NCBI GenBank assembly: GCA_026395055.1
Contig: JAPLZK010000004.1
Location: forward strand, 157,458-209,431
DNA from: Candidatus Uhrbacteria bacterium
Lineage (GTDB): Bacteria; Patescibacteriota; Patescibacteriia; UBA9934; GWF2-40-263
Direction: 5' to 3'
Length of the DNA stretch: 51,974 bases
The stretch's first letter is position 1. Every line of letters begins with the position of its first letter. Below the pieces are notes generated by a model that was not told where the DNA came from, searched no databases, and saw nothing but the letters and a program-made list of their open reading frames with translations. The translations under genes and the position numbers were made by a program. This document shows positions 1-8,462 of the stretch, one piece after another.

Positions 1-1
1 C

Positions 2-1117
2 ATCTGTGCTCTTCTTACGCGCGAGCATGTGCTCGTGTTTGGCAAGTTTGGCACAGGCAAGAGTCGCTTGGTGGAATTTTTCTTTGGTGCGTTTACCGAG
101 GCGAATCTGTTTTCGATTGAACTCACGAAGTTCATGACCGAAAGCAATATCGTCGGCATGCCGAATCCGAAGACGCTGCGCGACGAAGGCATCATTCATC
201 ATGAACGTGCCGGGACGATTCTTGACGCGCACTTCGCGGAACTCGACGAACTGTTCGATGCGAACGACTACTTGTTGCGGACGCTGCTTGGCGTTCTGAA
301 TGAGCGTCGGTTTCACCGAGGGGTTCAGATGGAGAAGGCATTTCTGCATACGGCGCTTGCGTCGACCAATGCAGATCCGGAAGTGGAAATGAAGCGCGCT
401 CCGAACCTCGGGGCCGTGGTTGACCGCTTCCTGTTTCAGACGGGCGTGAAATATCTGGAGACAGACGAAGGTCGTCGGCGCATGTTCACGAATTATCTCG
501 CGAACGCTCGCCCGGCTACCAAGATTCCGTACGCAAATCTCAACGCGTTTTCGGATGCGGTGAAAGGTGTGTCCATTCAGGACGCCATGCTCGTTGAATT
601 GTACAATCAGATTCTGCAAGCCTTTCAGAAGGGGCAGAAGGTTCAGTTCTCGGATCGGCGTACGTGTCAGGCGCTCAAGCTCGCGCAGGCAAATGCGCTC
701 ATGCTCGGCCGCAATGAAGTTCTCCCAGAGGATTTCATGGCGACGATGTGGGTGTTCTGCAAAGGAAATGATGTGGCTGCACAAGAGGCATTCAAGAAAG
801 TGGCGGACCCGCTCATCGAGAAAGCTACGGGCAATCGTCGGCAGCCGGATGTTGTCCGCACGCAATTGCAGTTGCTCGACACGTTCGAACAACGGACTCA
901 GTTCATTCCGGTCACGGGTGCATCGGGTCTGATCGTGTCTACGCCAGAAGAGCTGGTGACGATGCGTCGGACACTCATTGTCCTTGAAAGTGACTTGGCT
1001 GGATTGACTCCGGCAAATGTGGCTGTGGCGGATCGCCAACGGGCACTTTTGACGAAAGTCCGCGCGCAAAACGAAGCTGTGCGCAGGTCCATCGACGAAG
1101 GTGGGGCAAGCGTATGA
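2..1117 (+). CDS. MoxR/RavA-type AAA+ ATPase (5' partial)
   Basis: AAA+ ATPase of the MoxR family, thought to act as a chaperone in the assembly or activation of partner complexes, usually with a VWA-domain protein. The reading frame is open to the left edge and already reads ALLTREHVLVFGKFGTGKSR, the usual start of the MoxR core, so the true start lies outside the window; the GTG at 29 is inside the domain. Walker A is GKFGTGKS. The Walker B region is AELDELFDANDYLL followed by LLGVLNERRF, a strongly conserved MoxR/RavA signature. The sensor region ASTNADPEVE follows. The stop overlaps the start of the VWA gene by 4 bases (ATGA), so translation is probably coupled. The family call is firm; the cellular partner is inferred from context. 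Confidence 0.9.
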   Translation: MCALLTREHVLVFGKFGTGKSRLVEFFFGAFTEANLFSIELTKFMTESNIVGMPNPKTLRDEGIIHHERAGTILDAHFAELDELFDANDYLLRTLLGVLNERRFHRGVQMEKAFLHTALASTNADPEVEMKRAPNLGAVVDRFLFQTGVKYLETDEGRRRMFTNYLANARPATKIPYANLNAFSDAVKGVSIQDAMLVELYNQILQAFQKGQKVQFSDRRTCQALKLAQANALMLGRNEVLPEDFMATMWVFCKGNDVAAQEAFKKVADPLIEKATGNRRQPDVVRTQLQLLDTFEQRTQFIPVTGASGLIVSTPEELVTMRRTLIVLESDLAGLTPANVAVADRQRALLTKVRAQNEAVRRSIDEGGASV

Positions 1118-2124
1118 TTTCACCGTATCTCCTCATGTATACAGCCCTCAAGCTGTTTCTGTGGAAAGCGCTTTTCATTCTCTTCCTCCTTTTCCTTCTC
1201 GCCTTACTGCTTAGAATCCTCGCCGAATTCCTTCGCCTCCAAAAAGAAGCGTGGGATCGTGACGAAGAACAGAGACGGGAAAAGGCAAAGCAACTGAAGC
1301 AGGAGCAACTGCGCAAGATAAGTGTCATCCGGGAACGTGGTGGGCTTCTTGCAAAAGAGCTCGAGCGTCTTACCGAGATTCCTCGTACGACGCTTGAGGT
1401 GTTGTACCTTGCGTCAAAGCAAGAGGATATTCACTTCGACCTTGCCGTTGAGCAAAAGGAAGAAGTTGTCCCGTATCCAACCGCAAGGATGGAACTGGTT
1501 CAAGTCATGGATGTGTCTGAGCTTACGTCTCTTTCCCCAGACCAGCTCGCGCTCGATGACGATTCTTTCTACATGCGACTTGCAACACAAGAATTGATGC
1601 GACCGCAATACTCTGAGGTGTACGTCACAACGCGTAAGCGTCTATATGTCCTCCTCGATGTTTCGCCTTCTATGTTTGGATCGTCGGCACTCATGTCTGA
1701 TGGAAATGTGCGCGACACGTGGGCACGTGGACTGGTTGCAAGTTTGCTCCAGGACGCGGCTGACGGAAACGCAGAGTATTTCTTCCGACAATTTGCAGAC
1801 GAAACGTTTTGTCAATACTCCGCGCGCAATCAAGAAGAGGCAGAGGTGCTTCTGTCGCGGATTGCAAATAAGCCAGAACAAGCGAATGGAACCAATATTG
1901 GCAAAGCCTTGCTGACCGCTGTGAAGGACATTCGTTCACAACCATTGGATGCGACGTACGTGAGTCACGTGCTTCTCATCACAGACGGTGATGATCAAAG
2001 TGGACTCACACGAAAAGATATTGTAAAGGCACTTGGAAAAAAAATTAAACTCCACGTCGTTCTCGTTGGAACGAAGTGGACGGAGAAACATCCTCTCGCA
2101 CCTTACGTCATTGCTAACTACTAA
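1114..2124 (+). CDS. Membrane-anchored VWA-domain protein
   Basis: Likely partner of the preceding MoxR ATPase. The N-terminus has a hydrophobic helix (about residues 8-32, rich in Leu and Phe), then a charged, probably coiled segment, then a von Willebrand A domain in the C-terminal half. The MIDAS metal-site motif DxSxS is visible as LLDVSPSMFGSS, and a second conserved stretch reads LLITDGDDQSG. Known MoxR-VWA pairs work as an ATPase and a metal-dependent adaptor; the substrate cannot be told from sequence. The start overlaps the MoxR stop by 4 bases, which fixes the start codon. A strong terminator follows directly. There is no signal cleavage motif, so the protein is probably inner-membrane anchored. 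Confidence 0.85.
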   Translation: MISPYLLMYTALKLFLWKALFILFLLFLLALLLRILAEFLRLQKEAWDRDEEQRREKAKQLKQEQLRKISVIRERGGLLAKELERLTEIPRTTLEVLYLASKQEDIHFDLAVEQKEEVVPYPTARMELVQVMDVSELTSLSPDQLALDDDSFYMRLATQELMRPQYSEVYVTTRKRLYVLLDVSPSMFGSSALMSDGNVRDTWARGLVASLLQDAADGNAEYFFRQFADETFCQYSARNQEEAEVLLSRIANKPEQANGTNIGKALLTAVKDIRSQPLDATYVSHVLLITDGDDQSGLTRKDIVKALGKKIKLHVVLVGTKWTEKHPLAPYVIANY

Positions 2125-2129
2125 CCTTC

Positions 2130-2158
2130 CCGACGAGTAAGTACTCGTCGGTTTTTTT
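2130..2158 (+). terminator. Intrinsic terminator of the MoxR-VWA operon
   Basis: A perfect 10-bp stem (2130-2139 with 2142-2151), with a loop of only two bases as drawn, is followed by seven T. It begins 5 bases after the VWA stop codon. Confidence 0.9.
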
Positions 2159-2162
2159 ATTC

Positions 2163-2196
2163 AAAAAATCAACTCGCATAAAAGCGAGTTGATTTG
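2163..2196 (-). terminator. Intrinsic terminator after radA
   Basis: Twelve-base arms AAATCAACTCGC / GCGAGTTGATTT flank a 6-base loop. On the minus strand a T-run follows. It ends the long minus-strand gene series just after the radA stop. Confidence 0.85.
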
Positions 2197-2197
2197 T

Positions 2198-3517
2198 TTA
2201 AAGTTCCTTCACGCTCTTCATCGTCTTTGGTGTCACAGCCTTCTCAATTCCAACGCGCTTTGCTTCTGTTACGCGCTTATCAACCGCCATGACGTTTCGA
2301 ATCTCTCCTCCGAGTCCCACTTCACCGATATAAACAACAGGTTCGCTGTCGATGCGATTTTTTGCGGCACTCATGATTGCTGCACAGACCGCGAGGTCAG
2401 ATGCAGGTTCCTTGAGCTGCATGCCACCAACAACGTTTACGTATACATCTGATTCGCCAAGGTGAAGTCCTGCACGTTTCGAGAGGATAGCGATCAACAT
2501 CTGTAATCTGTTCTGATCCATTCCATTTGCGCGTCGAACCGGCGTTCCATAAAAAGATTTTTCAACAAGTGCTTGCACTTCGACGAGAAAAATTCTGGAT
2601 CCTTCTCGAACCGTCGCAATCACAGATCCAGGAACACTCACGCGTTCCGCTAGAAATCGTGCGCTTGGATTTTCGACTGCCTTCAATCCCTCTGACGTCA
2701 TTTCAAAAACACCAATCTCATCTGTCGCACCGAATCGATTCTTTGTTGCTTCGAGAATGCGCAGTTCGTGTGATGGTTCGCCCGTGAGTGAAAGGACTGT
2801 GTCGACTAAGTGTTCGAGGGTCTTTGGTCCAGCGACACTTCCATCTTTTGTGACTTGTCCGACAAGTAGGAGGGAAATGCCTGTGCGTTTTGCGAGTTCA
2901 AGGAGACACGACGTTGCATAGCGAACAAGAGTAGGGGAACCGCTTTGCGCTTCGATTGCGTTTGAAAACATGGTCTGCACAGAATCCACAATCGCAAGTG
3001 TGGGTTTTTCTTTTTCAAGCGTGGCTACAAGTTCTTCCACAGAAACCATTTCGAGAAACTTGATTCTTGTGAGATCTGCGTTTAGTCGATCGAATCGAGA
3101 CTTGAGTTGCGTGGCTGATTCTTCTCCGGATACGTACAACACAGACCCCCCTCCAATTCCCCCCTTGGCAGGGGGGAGGGTTTGTGAGGCGATCTTTGCT
3201 GCCATTCCTGCAACAAGCGTGGATTTTCCGATTCCTGGTTCTCCGGATAGTAACGTAACGGATCCCGTTACGATTCCTCCACCAAGAACACGATCCAGTT
3301 CGTGTTCGCCAATAGAAAGGCGCGTGTGTTCGTCTTGTGCTTTGATGTCTTTGAGAGATGTTGTCTCTTTCGCTTTTGCTTTTGGTCCTCCGGCACGTGC
3401 GGCGGGGGAGGCGGATGGTGCATCCGATTCTTCTTTAATCGTCCCCCAGTGATCACATTCAAGGCACTTGCCGGACCATTTTGGGTATTGTGCGTCGCAG
3501 TGGGTGCAGTGAAACAT
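2198..3517 (-). CDS. radA: DNA repair protein RadA (Sms)
   Basis: Branch-migration ATPase of homologous recombination. The start is taken at 3517 (MFHCTHCDAQYPKWSG); an upstream in-frame ATG at 3565 would run back into the previous gene, whose stop lies 4 bases before 3517. Domains in order: N-terminal C4 zinc finger (CTHC...CLEC), RecA-like core with Walker A GEPGIGKST, the RadA-specific KNRFG motif (TKNRFGATDEIG), and a C-terminal Lon-protease-like domain. Length, 439 residues, is normal. One oddity is a Pro/Gly-rich insert at about residues 110-125, between the helix after Walker A and the strand VLYVSGEES. It is encoded by a G/C palindrome (3149-3180). It is the last gene of the minus-strand series and has its own terminator. 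Confidence 0.96.
   Translation of the reverse strand: MFHCTHCDAQYPKWSGKCLECDHWGTIKEESDAPSASPAARAGGPKAKAKETTSLKDIKAQDEHTRLSIGEHELDRVLGGGIVTGSVTLLSGEPGIGKSTLVAGMAAKIASQTLPPAKGGIGGGSVLYVSGEESATQLKSRFDRLNADLTRIKFLEMVSVEELVATLEKEKPTLAIVDSVQTMFSNAIEAQSGSPTLVRYATSCLLELAKRTGISLLLVGQVTKDGSVAGPKTLEHLVDTVLSLTGEPSHELRILEATKNRFGATDEIGVFEMTSEGLKAVENPSARFLAERVSVPGSVIATVREGSRIFLVEVQALVEKSFYGTPVRRANGMDQNRLQMLIAILSKRAGLHLGESDVYVNVVGGMQLKEPASDLAVCAAIMSAAKNRIDSEPVVYIGEVGLGGEIRNVMAVDKRVTEAKRVGIEKAVTPKTMKSVKEL
3149..3180. repeat. G/C-rich palindromic element inside radA
   Basis: CCCTCC-AATT-CCCCCC and GGGGGGAGGG face each other across TTGGCA, giving a near-perfect inverted repeat in frame within the radA coding region. 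It encodes most of a Pro/Gly-rich insert that ordinary RadA proteins lack at this point. It resembles intergenic palindromic repeats that have entered a gene without breaking it. Confidence 0.6.
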
Positions 3518-3521
3518 AAAG

Positions 3522-5048
3522 TTATTCAACAGGTCGGCTGATTTGGATGACAATATCATCCGCACTAAAATGTTTAGTTCCGATTCGGAGAAAATGGGCT
3601 GCGTCTGCCATTTCTACGGTTGCAATTTTACTTCCTTGATCTTGCCAGCCTAAAAACATGGCAGAGTGTGTGGATTGGCAGGAAGGGTTCCAGTTTACCA
3701 CCATATAATAATCTCCGGGTTGTAGCTCGTTAATCCAATTCGGTGACCATTTATCTTTTGCATTTATATTCGATAAGATTGTGGCGAGTTTACTTGCGGC
3801 TTGTGATTGGTCTTGAATGCAGGGTTCAGGCCATTTTGTGGTACTGCATTTTGCGGCACTCGGACAAAAAAACCCTTTCAGAAGTTGAGAGACTTTTATT
3901 CCATAACTTGTCGTTCCCGAGGAAATATCATGAACGATTTTTTTGTGAATGTTTCCATGGCCATACCCAAGGATGTTGCATGGTGTTTTTGGATCCGTAT
4001 TCGCAAGACAGCCATCTCCAAACGCTCCGCTGTTTGCTGCCAATGCGTAAATGTTTGTTGTTCCAACACCGCAATTCTCATATTGAATTTTACATTGTGT
4101 GGTTGCTTCAATGGATTTTACGATGCGCTCGCCAACCGTTCCCGTAATGAGTCCGCGGACTTTTTCGTGAAACTCCGCTCTTCTTGGAATATTTTTTCTA
4201 ATGTCCCCCGGTGCTTTTTGTTTTGCATCTTTAAATTCAATGGGATTTGTTAATGGGACAGGACAGGACTGAAAATATTTAAATTGATACGGACCCGAGC
4301 TTACGGATGGGCCTGCATCTGCTTGTTGGGCTTCATCTGCAGATAATGTGTCTGGACCGAAATCAAAATCCACCGCTTGCACATTTTGCAGTTCGATCAT
4401 TTTCATGAGAACAAGTTGTGGGTTTGTTGTTTTTAAAATGATGAATACGCAAAGGAGAAGTGTGAGTCCTGTGATCGCATTTTTAATACGATCTTTTCCT
4501 TTGCCGACTTGTGCGGGATTGGAAGCACCAATCGTGTACTGCAATCCTCCAACCATAATCATCACAATCGCAATCACAACCGCTGCGCCAATTAAGAAGG
4601 CATAGAGAGCATTGAGATAATCTGCAAGGAAATTTGTTTTGACATTTTCTGCCGAAATAATCCCAGGAGAAAATTTAAGACCCGGAATGTTTACATTTAG
4701 GGTGGGGGTAATGAGATCTTTTGGAGGGGTTTTTGGTGGTGTTGTTGTGGAATTCAGGGCTGCTGCTTGTGCGGCCAAAAAACTTTTGTGTGTATCAGAA
4801 CAGTTTTGAACAATGACTTCTCCGGCTGTTTCTTCTTCAAACGTTGAAGAACCAAATTTTCCATTTAAAATGGTTTTACAGGTTTTATCACACGCAGCTT
4901 TCGATTGATCTGTTATGGAAAGAAAGGCTGGCTGACAATCGTTTGAAGACGTTGTGCACACACAAGATCCTGCAAACGCAAAATGCATCGGCAAGAGCGC
5001 GCCGATCATCCATGTTAGGAGAAAAAGATATTTACGAAAGAAAGTCAT
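3522..5048 (-). CDS. Secreted TrbC/VirB2-like membrane protein with a C-terminal papain-fold-like hydrolase domain
   Basis: 508 residues. Signal peptide at about 1-26 (ends FAFAG). Then a Cys-rich segment (CVCTTSSNDC, C53, C57, C83) and a short Pro/Thr linker. Two membrane helices (about 142-176 and 188-207) have the VirB2/TrbC pilin pattern: a Gly-rich turn, a Lys-rich loop GKGKDRIKNA, then a second helix. About 280 residues follow. In that tail C327 (ENCGVGTTNIYAL) and H461 (THSAMFLGW) could be the Cys-His pair of a CHAP/NlpC-type amidase; this is a tentative reading. The N-terminal halves of this protein and the next gene upstream are clearly paralogous, while the C-terminal domains differ. 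Radiating roles could be wall remodelling or a surface appendage. The start lies 9 bases after the upstream stop. Confidence 0.75.
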   Translation of the reverse strand: MTFFRKYLFLLTWMIGALLPMHFAFAGSCVCTTSSNDCQPAFLSITDQSKAACDKTCKTILNGKFGSSTFEEETAGEVIVQNCSDTHKSFLAAQAAALNSTTTPPKTPPKDLITPTLNVNIPGLKFSPGIISAENVKTNFLADYLNALYAFLIGAAVVIAIVMIMVGGLQYTIGASNPAQVGKGKDRIKNAITGLTLLLCVFIILKTTNPQLVLMKMIELQNVQAVDFDFGPDTLSADEAQQADAGPSVSSGPYQFKYFQSCPVPLTNPIEFKDAKQKAPGDIRKNIPRRAEFHEKVRGLITGTVGERIVKSIEATTQCKIQYENCGVGTTNIYALAANSGAFGDGCLANTDPKTPCNILGYGHGNIHKKIVHDISSGTTSYGIKVSQLLKGFFCPSAAKCSTTKWPEPCIQDQSQAASKLATILSNINAKDKWSPNWINELQPGDYYMVVNWNPSCQSTHSAMFLGWQDQGSKIATVEMADAAHFLRIGTKHFSADDIVIQISRPVE

Positions 5049-5057
5049 GTGTACACA

Positions 5058-6353
5058 TTAACAGTGAGGGGGAAATGGACAGCTTGGGTAAGAGCATCGG
5101 CAAAAAGATCCTGCACTTCCTTTGAGTTCAAAATGCCAGATCTCTTTTCCGTATCGAACAAATCCTGCTTGGTTCATAATTTTTCCGAGTGCATCCGCCG
5201 GGTCTTTGTATCTTGGATCGGATTGTGCTTTCGCACTGAGGGTCATCAAGTCTGTACCGCTATCAAACAATTGTACATCTGCGGCAACACCTGAACCGTG
5301 GTTTGATCCGCCTGGCCACGCAAGGATCCCGTGCGTAAGAGAGTTTCCCCCGTTGTTTTTAATATCGTCGCACGCTTTATTCACTTGAGCCGTGACGGAA
5401 CGATATCCGCTTTCACCTCCTACAATGCGAATGGTGTAGTTTGGATTATACGTAAGGGCGATTTTTCCTGCATTTACAAGTGCGGCTTGGAGTTCCGCTG
5501 TTCCTTTTGCTCTGCCGGAATTTTTAAAGCCGGGCGCATCTTTTAAAACAGGAACGGTAACGTTATATTGAGCGATCAAAGATTTGTCATCGCAGATTTT
5601 TTTGCATTCGTCAATGGAATGACAAAGACGTTTTGGGGCAGGAAGACCTGCGCTTGTTGGAGGAGTTTCTCCGTCAGGAACAACGTCGCCCGCATCTTCT
5701 TCTGGCATGTCAGCTTCTTGGACATTTTCAAGTTGAATGGATTTAAGAAGGGTGAGTTTTGGATTTGTGGTATATAAAATAAGATACACACCCAAAAGTA
5801 AGACGAGACCGGTCAATGCATTCATGATGCGTGTTTTTCCTTTCGAAACGTCGCCTCCACTTGCCGCCATCGCATATTGTAATCCACCAATCATGACCAT
5901 GACGATGGCAATGGTGATAGATGCACCGATCAAGAATTGATAAACGGCGGTGAGATAGTCTGCCAAGAAAGAAGATTTCACGGATGTTGCCGTAACGGTT
6001 GCTTTTGAAAATGTAAGACCTGGAATGGCTACATTGAGCGTGGGGGTAATACTCTCTTTAAGAGGGGAGGTGCTTCCACCTGTTGCAGGAGAAGCTGTTT
6101 TTGCGGCAAGGGCAGCAAGATAATCTTTGTGTGTTTGCGTGCAACTAAAGTTCAAAACTTCTCCTGCCGTATCTTCTGCATAATTTGCCCCGTTCATCTG
6201 TGTTTTCAAAAGGGATGTACAGACGTTTGTGCACGCGGCAGGCGATTGGTCGGAAAGAGGAAGAAACGCGGCTTGGCAATCGTTTTGCGCGGAATAGCAG
6301 ACACAGGTTCCACCGGCCGCAAAGACAAAAGAGGAGGGAAGAAAAAATCCCAT
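5058..6353 (-). CDS. TrbC/VirB2-like membrane protein fused to a VanY-type D,D-carboxypeptidase (M15)
   Basis: 431 residues with the same plan as its downstream paralogue: short hydrophobic leader (about 1-14), Cys-rich segment (CVCYSAQNDC, C41, C45, C71), linker ending in TPTLNVAIPGL, and two membrane helices (about 131-164 and 178-197) with a Lys-rich loop. The C-terminal part is a peptidase M15/VanY-type domain. SNHGSGVAADV supplies H352 and D359, and EIWHFEL supplies E404 and H407, which are the zinc ligands and catalytic Glu of the family. VanY enzymes trim the terminal D-Ala of peptidoglycan stems. A Cys-rich tail (CRC, C425, C431) follows. The family call for both halves is good; the joint role is inferred. 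Confidence 0.85.
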   Translation of the reverse strand: MGFFLPSSFVFAAGGTCVCYSAQNDCQAAFLPLSDQSPAACTNVCTSLLKTQMNGANYAEDTAGEVLNFSCTQTHKDYLAALAAKTASPATGGSTSPLKESITPTLNVAIPGLTFSKATVTATSVKSSFLADYLTAVYQFLIGASITIAIVMVMIGGLQYAMAASGGDVSKGKTRIMNALTGLVLLLGVYLILYTTNPKLTLLKSIQLENVQEADMPEEDAGDVVPDGETPPTSAGLPAPKRLCHSIDECKKICDDKSLIAQYNVTVPVLKDAPGFKNSGRAKGTAELQAALVNAGKIALTYNPNYTIRIVGGESGYRSVTAQVNKACDDIKNNGGNSLTHGILAWPGGSNHGSGVAADVQLFDSGTDLMTLSAKAQSDPRYKDPADALGKIMNQAGFVRYGKEIWHFELKGSAGSFCRCSYPSCPFPPHC

Positions 6354-6404
6354 TAAAAGAAAAAAAAGGAAAAAAAGTTTCGAGAAACGAAAAATAAAAA
6401 GATT

Positions 6405-7061
6405 TTATTTTTTTGAGGCAATCTGGTCTGCGATTGTTTTTGTTAGGTCATCCATGGTCGGAACACCAACAATTGGTACAGAACCAACAAAAAGCGTTGG
6501 AGTCGCGACGATCCCTAAGTCTAATCCTTCTTGCAGATTCTTTTTTACAATGGGCAATGTGTCTCCGCTTGAGAAACATTTTGAAAAGTTGTTCACATTC
6601 AATCCAAGTTCTGTGGCGATTTGTGTGTATTGGGTGTCTGATAAATACGTTTGTCTGTCAAAAAGCATGGAAGCGAATTCCCAGAATTTTCCTTGTTGTT
6701 GTGCGCAATGTGCTGCAACAGAGGCAGATGTTGCGTGCGGATGTGCAGAATCGTTTGGGACATCTTTCCATACCAAGCGAACATCGTTTGGATATGTTTT
6801 CATGGCAATATCAACGAGTGGGTTGAGTTGTTTGCATGCCGTACACTCAAAGTCTGCATATTCCACGAGGGTGACTTTTGCATTTGCTGGACCACGAATT
6901 GGATCTGCAAATGTAACGATGGGCGTTTTTACTCCATTTGATGTGGATGCGGAGATTTTTGGTTTTGGAAGGGGGATTGGTTGTGTTCGAATAAAAAAGA
7001 ACACAAAGACCATGATGGTCAGAACGCCAATCACAAGGAACGCAAGGTAACGATCGCGCAT
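6405..7061 (-). CDS. DsbA-like membrane-anchored thiol-disulfide oxidoreductase
   Basis: Thioredoxin-fold protein of the DsbA/Thioredoxin_4 type. An N-terminal membrane anchor (YLAFLVIGVLTIMVFVFFF) is followed by an extracytoplasmic domain with the active site FECTACKQL (CxxC) and the cis-Pro stretch GIVATPTLFVG. It probably introduces or isomerises disulfides outside the membrane. The two genes directly downstream encode secreted proteins with many cysteines, which makes them natural substrates; that link is inference. The ATG at 7061 is preferred, though an in-frame TTG at 7088 would add nine residues. A promoter with an extended -10 lies upstream and a terminator separates it from the previous gene. 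Confidence 0.88.
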   Translation of the reverse strand: MRDRYLAFLVIGVLTIMVFVFFFIRTQPIPLPKPKISASTSNGVKTPIVTFADPIRGPANAKVTLVEYADFECTACKQLNPLVDIAMKTYPNDVRLVWKDVPNDSAHPHATSASVAAHCAQQQGKFWEFASMLFDRQTYLSDTQYTQIATELGLNVNNFSKCFSSGDTLPIVKKNLQEGLDLGIVATPTLFVGSVPIVGVPTMDDLTKTIADQIASKK

Positions 7062-7115
7062 AGAGGAGGAAATAAGTCGAAGAGTCAAAGTGGATTGGAA
7101 GGAAAGTTCTGTTCT

Positions 7116-7124
7116 ATTATAGCA
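7116..7124 (-). promoter_or_regulatory. Extended -10 promoter for the dsbA-like gene
   Basis: On the minus strand the sequence reads TGCTATAAT, a perfect TGnTATAAT extended -10. It lies between the terminator of the beta-propeller gene and the DsbA-like start, so the DsbA-TrbC-TrbC-radA genes probably form their own transcription unit. No good -35 is visible. Confidence 0.7.
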
Positions 7125-7131
7125 CCAAAAT

Positions 7132-7161
7132 AAAAAATCGATGCGTTCTGCATCGATTTTT
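7132..7161 (-). terminator. Intrinsic terminator after the beta-propeller gene
   Basis: AAAAATCGATGC and GCATCGATTTTT form a perfect 12-bp stem around a 5-base loop. It is symmetrical and can work on both strands. Confidence 0.8.
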
Positions 7162-7181
7162 CCTGGGATAAGTTTTTGAGC

Positions 7182-8429
7182 TTATTTCAACTTAATGAGT
7201 TTTAATTGTCCGGACAGAGTGTCTGTATAGTAAAGGGAAGATCCGTCTTTGCTGACAGAAAGATTGCTCATCGTTGTGTCTGTTGGGGGAATTGCCACAA
7301 CGGACGTGCGATTGTTCGTCAGGTCTAGTTTATAGAGCGTGTCTGGAAGGTTGTCGTATAAGGATCGTTGTAATCCCGCGTTGTCTGGAAGGTTTTGTGG
7401 AACCGCACAATACACAACCGTGTCTGAACTCCAGGTGCATTTATCAACCCATGTGTTTATACTCAGGCTGTGTCTGTGATCTCCCATGCTTGAAGATGTT
7501 CCGTCCGCAAGCCACAAAAGAGGTTTTCCTTGTGAATAGTCACTGTACACAGAGTACAGAATGGTTTTTCCACTTGGAGACCAAGACGGTGCGAAGCCGA
7601 ATCCTTCCACAACCAATCCTTTAAAATTTTCCTGATTTTTTCCGATGGGATAAATCACTTTTGTATCAAATCCGGATGTGGAGTTGTTTCCGACAACAGA
7701 GGAAGTGTCTGCAAATCCAACGACTTGATCGTTCGGGGACCAGCTCACTTGAACTTTGTCCGCGTTGTCACCAAGAGCTTGAATAGCGGTCACGTTTGAT
7801 CCGTTGTCGTTTGATGTGACAAGCCAACGATTGTTTGGATCAAGCGCCATGCTTTTTGCAATGAGACTGTCAGACGTTGGAGAGAAGTTCACGTCTTCCC
7901 AATGTTTTGGAAGGGTGACTTGTGTTTGTGTTTCAAAGTTGTAGACGATTTTAGAATTGTCTGGAAAGGTGAGAACCGCTTTTTCTGCATTGCGATTCCA
8001 TTCCGCACTCTGAACATTCGGAAATGATTGCGTGGAAAGTTTCACGATGTTTCCGTCTTTATCAATGGTGTAAAAGAATCCATCTTCTTTGTTGTAAAAA
8101 TTCATGCTTTTTCCGTCCGCACTCAACGTAGGATTGGAAACAGGGCCGGTTGTAAGAGCGGTGACTTGTGTGATTCCACCACTTGCAATAGGGGCTGCTG
8201 TTGGAAGAGCACCCGTCCCTGTTGGAACCGTGACGCCTCCTGCACCAAGTGTTCCCGCTTGTGAAGATGGAAGTGTTCCGGATGGTTGTTCTCCTGATGG
8301 AACTTCAGCTCCAGGAGTTGTGGGGCTTGGAGTGGCGGAAAAAAAGACAACGTACATGGCAAGTCCGATCACGATGACGGATCCAATGAATCCAATGATG
8401 AGAAAGATGCGTTTTGAACGTTCTTGCAT
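7182..8429 (-). CDS. Membrane-anchored TolB-like beta-propeller protein
   Basis: 415 residues. One N-terminal membrane helix (IFLIIGFIGSVIVIGLAMYVVFF as a hydrophobic block near residues 8-30) precedes a low-complexity Pro/Ser/Gly/Thr linker (to about 85). After that come repeated propeller-type blades: LSADGKSMNFYN, WNRNAEKAVLTF, FSPTSDSLIAKS, WSPNDQVVGFAD, WSPSGKTILYSV and VSKDGSSLYYTD. Each has the SPDGxxl-like turn of WD40/PD40 (TolB) repeats. It is probably an extracytoplasmic scaffold. The specific partner is unknown. It belongs to the minus-strand envelope series and is followed by its own terminator. Confidence 0.75.
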   Translation of the reverse strand: MQERSKRIFLIIGFIGSVIVIGLAMYVVFFSATPSPTTPGAEVPSGEQPSGTLPSSQAGTLGAGGVTVPTGTGALPTAAPIASGGITQVTALTTGPVSNPTLSADGKSMNFYNKEDGFFYTIDKDGNIVKLSTQSFPNVQSAEWNRNAEKAVLTFPDNSKIVYNFETQTQVTLPKHWEDVNFSPTSDSLIAKSMALDPNNRWLVTSNDNGSNVTAIQALGDNADKVQVSWSPNDQVVGFADTSSVVGNNSTSGFDTKVIYPIGKNQENFKGLVVEGFGFAPSWSPSGKTILYSVYSDYSQGKPLLWLADGTSSSMGDHRHSLSINTWVDKCTWSSDTVVYCAVPQNLPDNAGLQRSLYDNLPDTLYKLDLTNNRTSVVAIPPTDTTMSNLSVSKDGSSLYYTDTLSGQLKLIKLK

Positions 8430-8462
8430 AGGAAAGGATAAGAGTTGAGCGAAAGAGTATTT

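Noticed and set aside
29-1117. GTG 29 as the true start of the MoxR gene
   Set aside because: The frame is open to the window edge and the residues before it (ALLTREH) belong to the conserved MoxR core.
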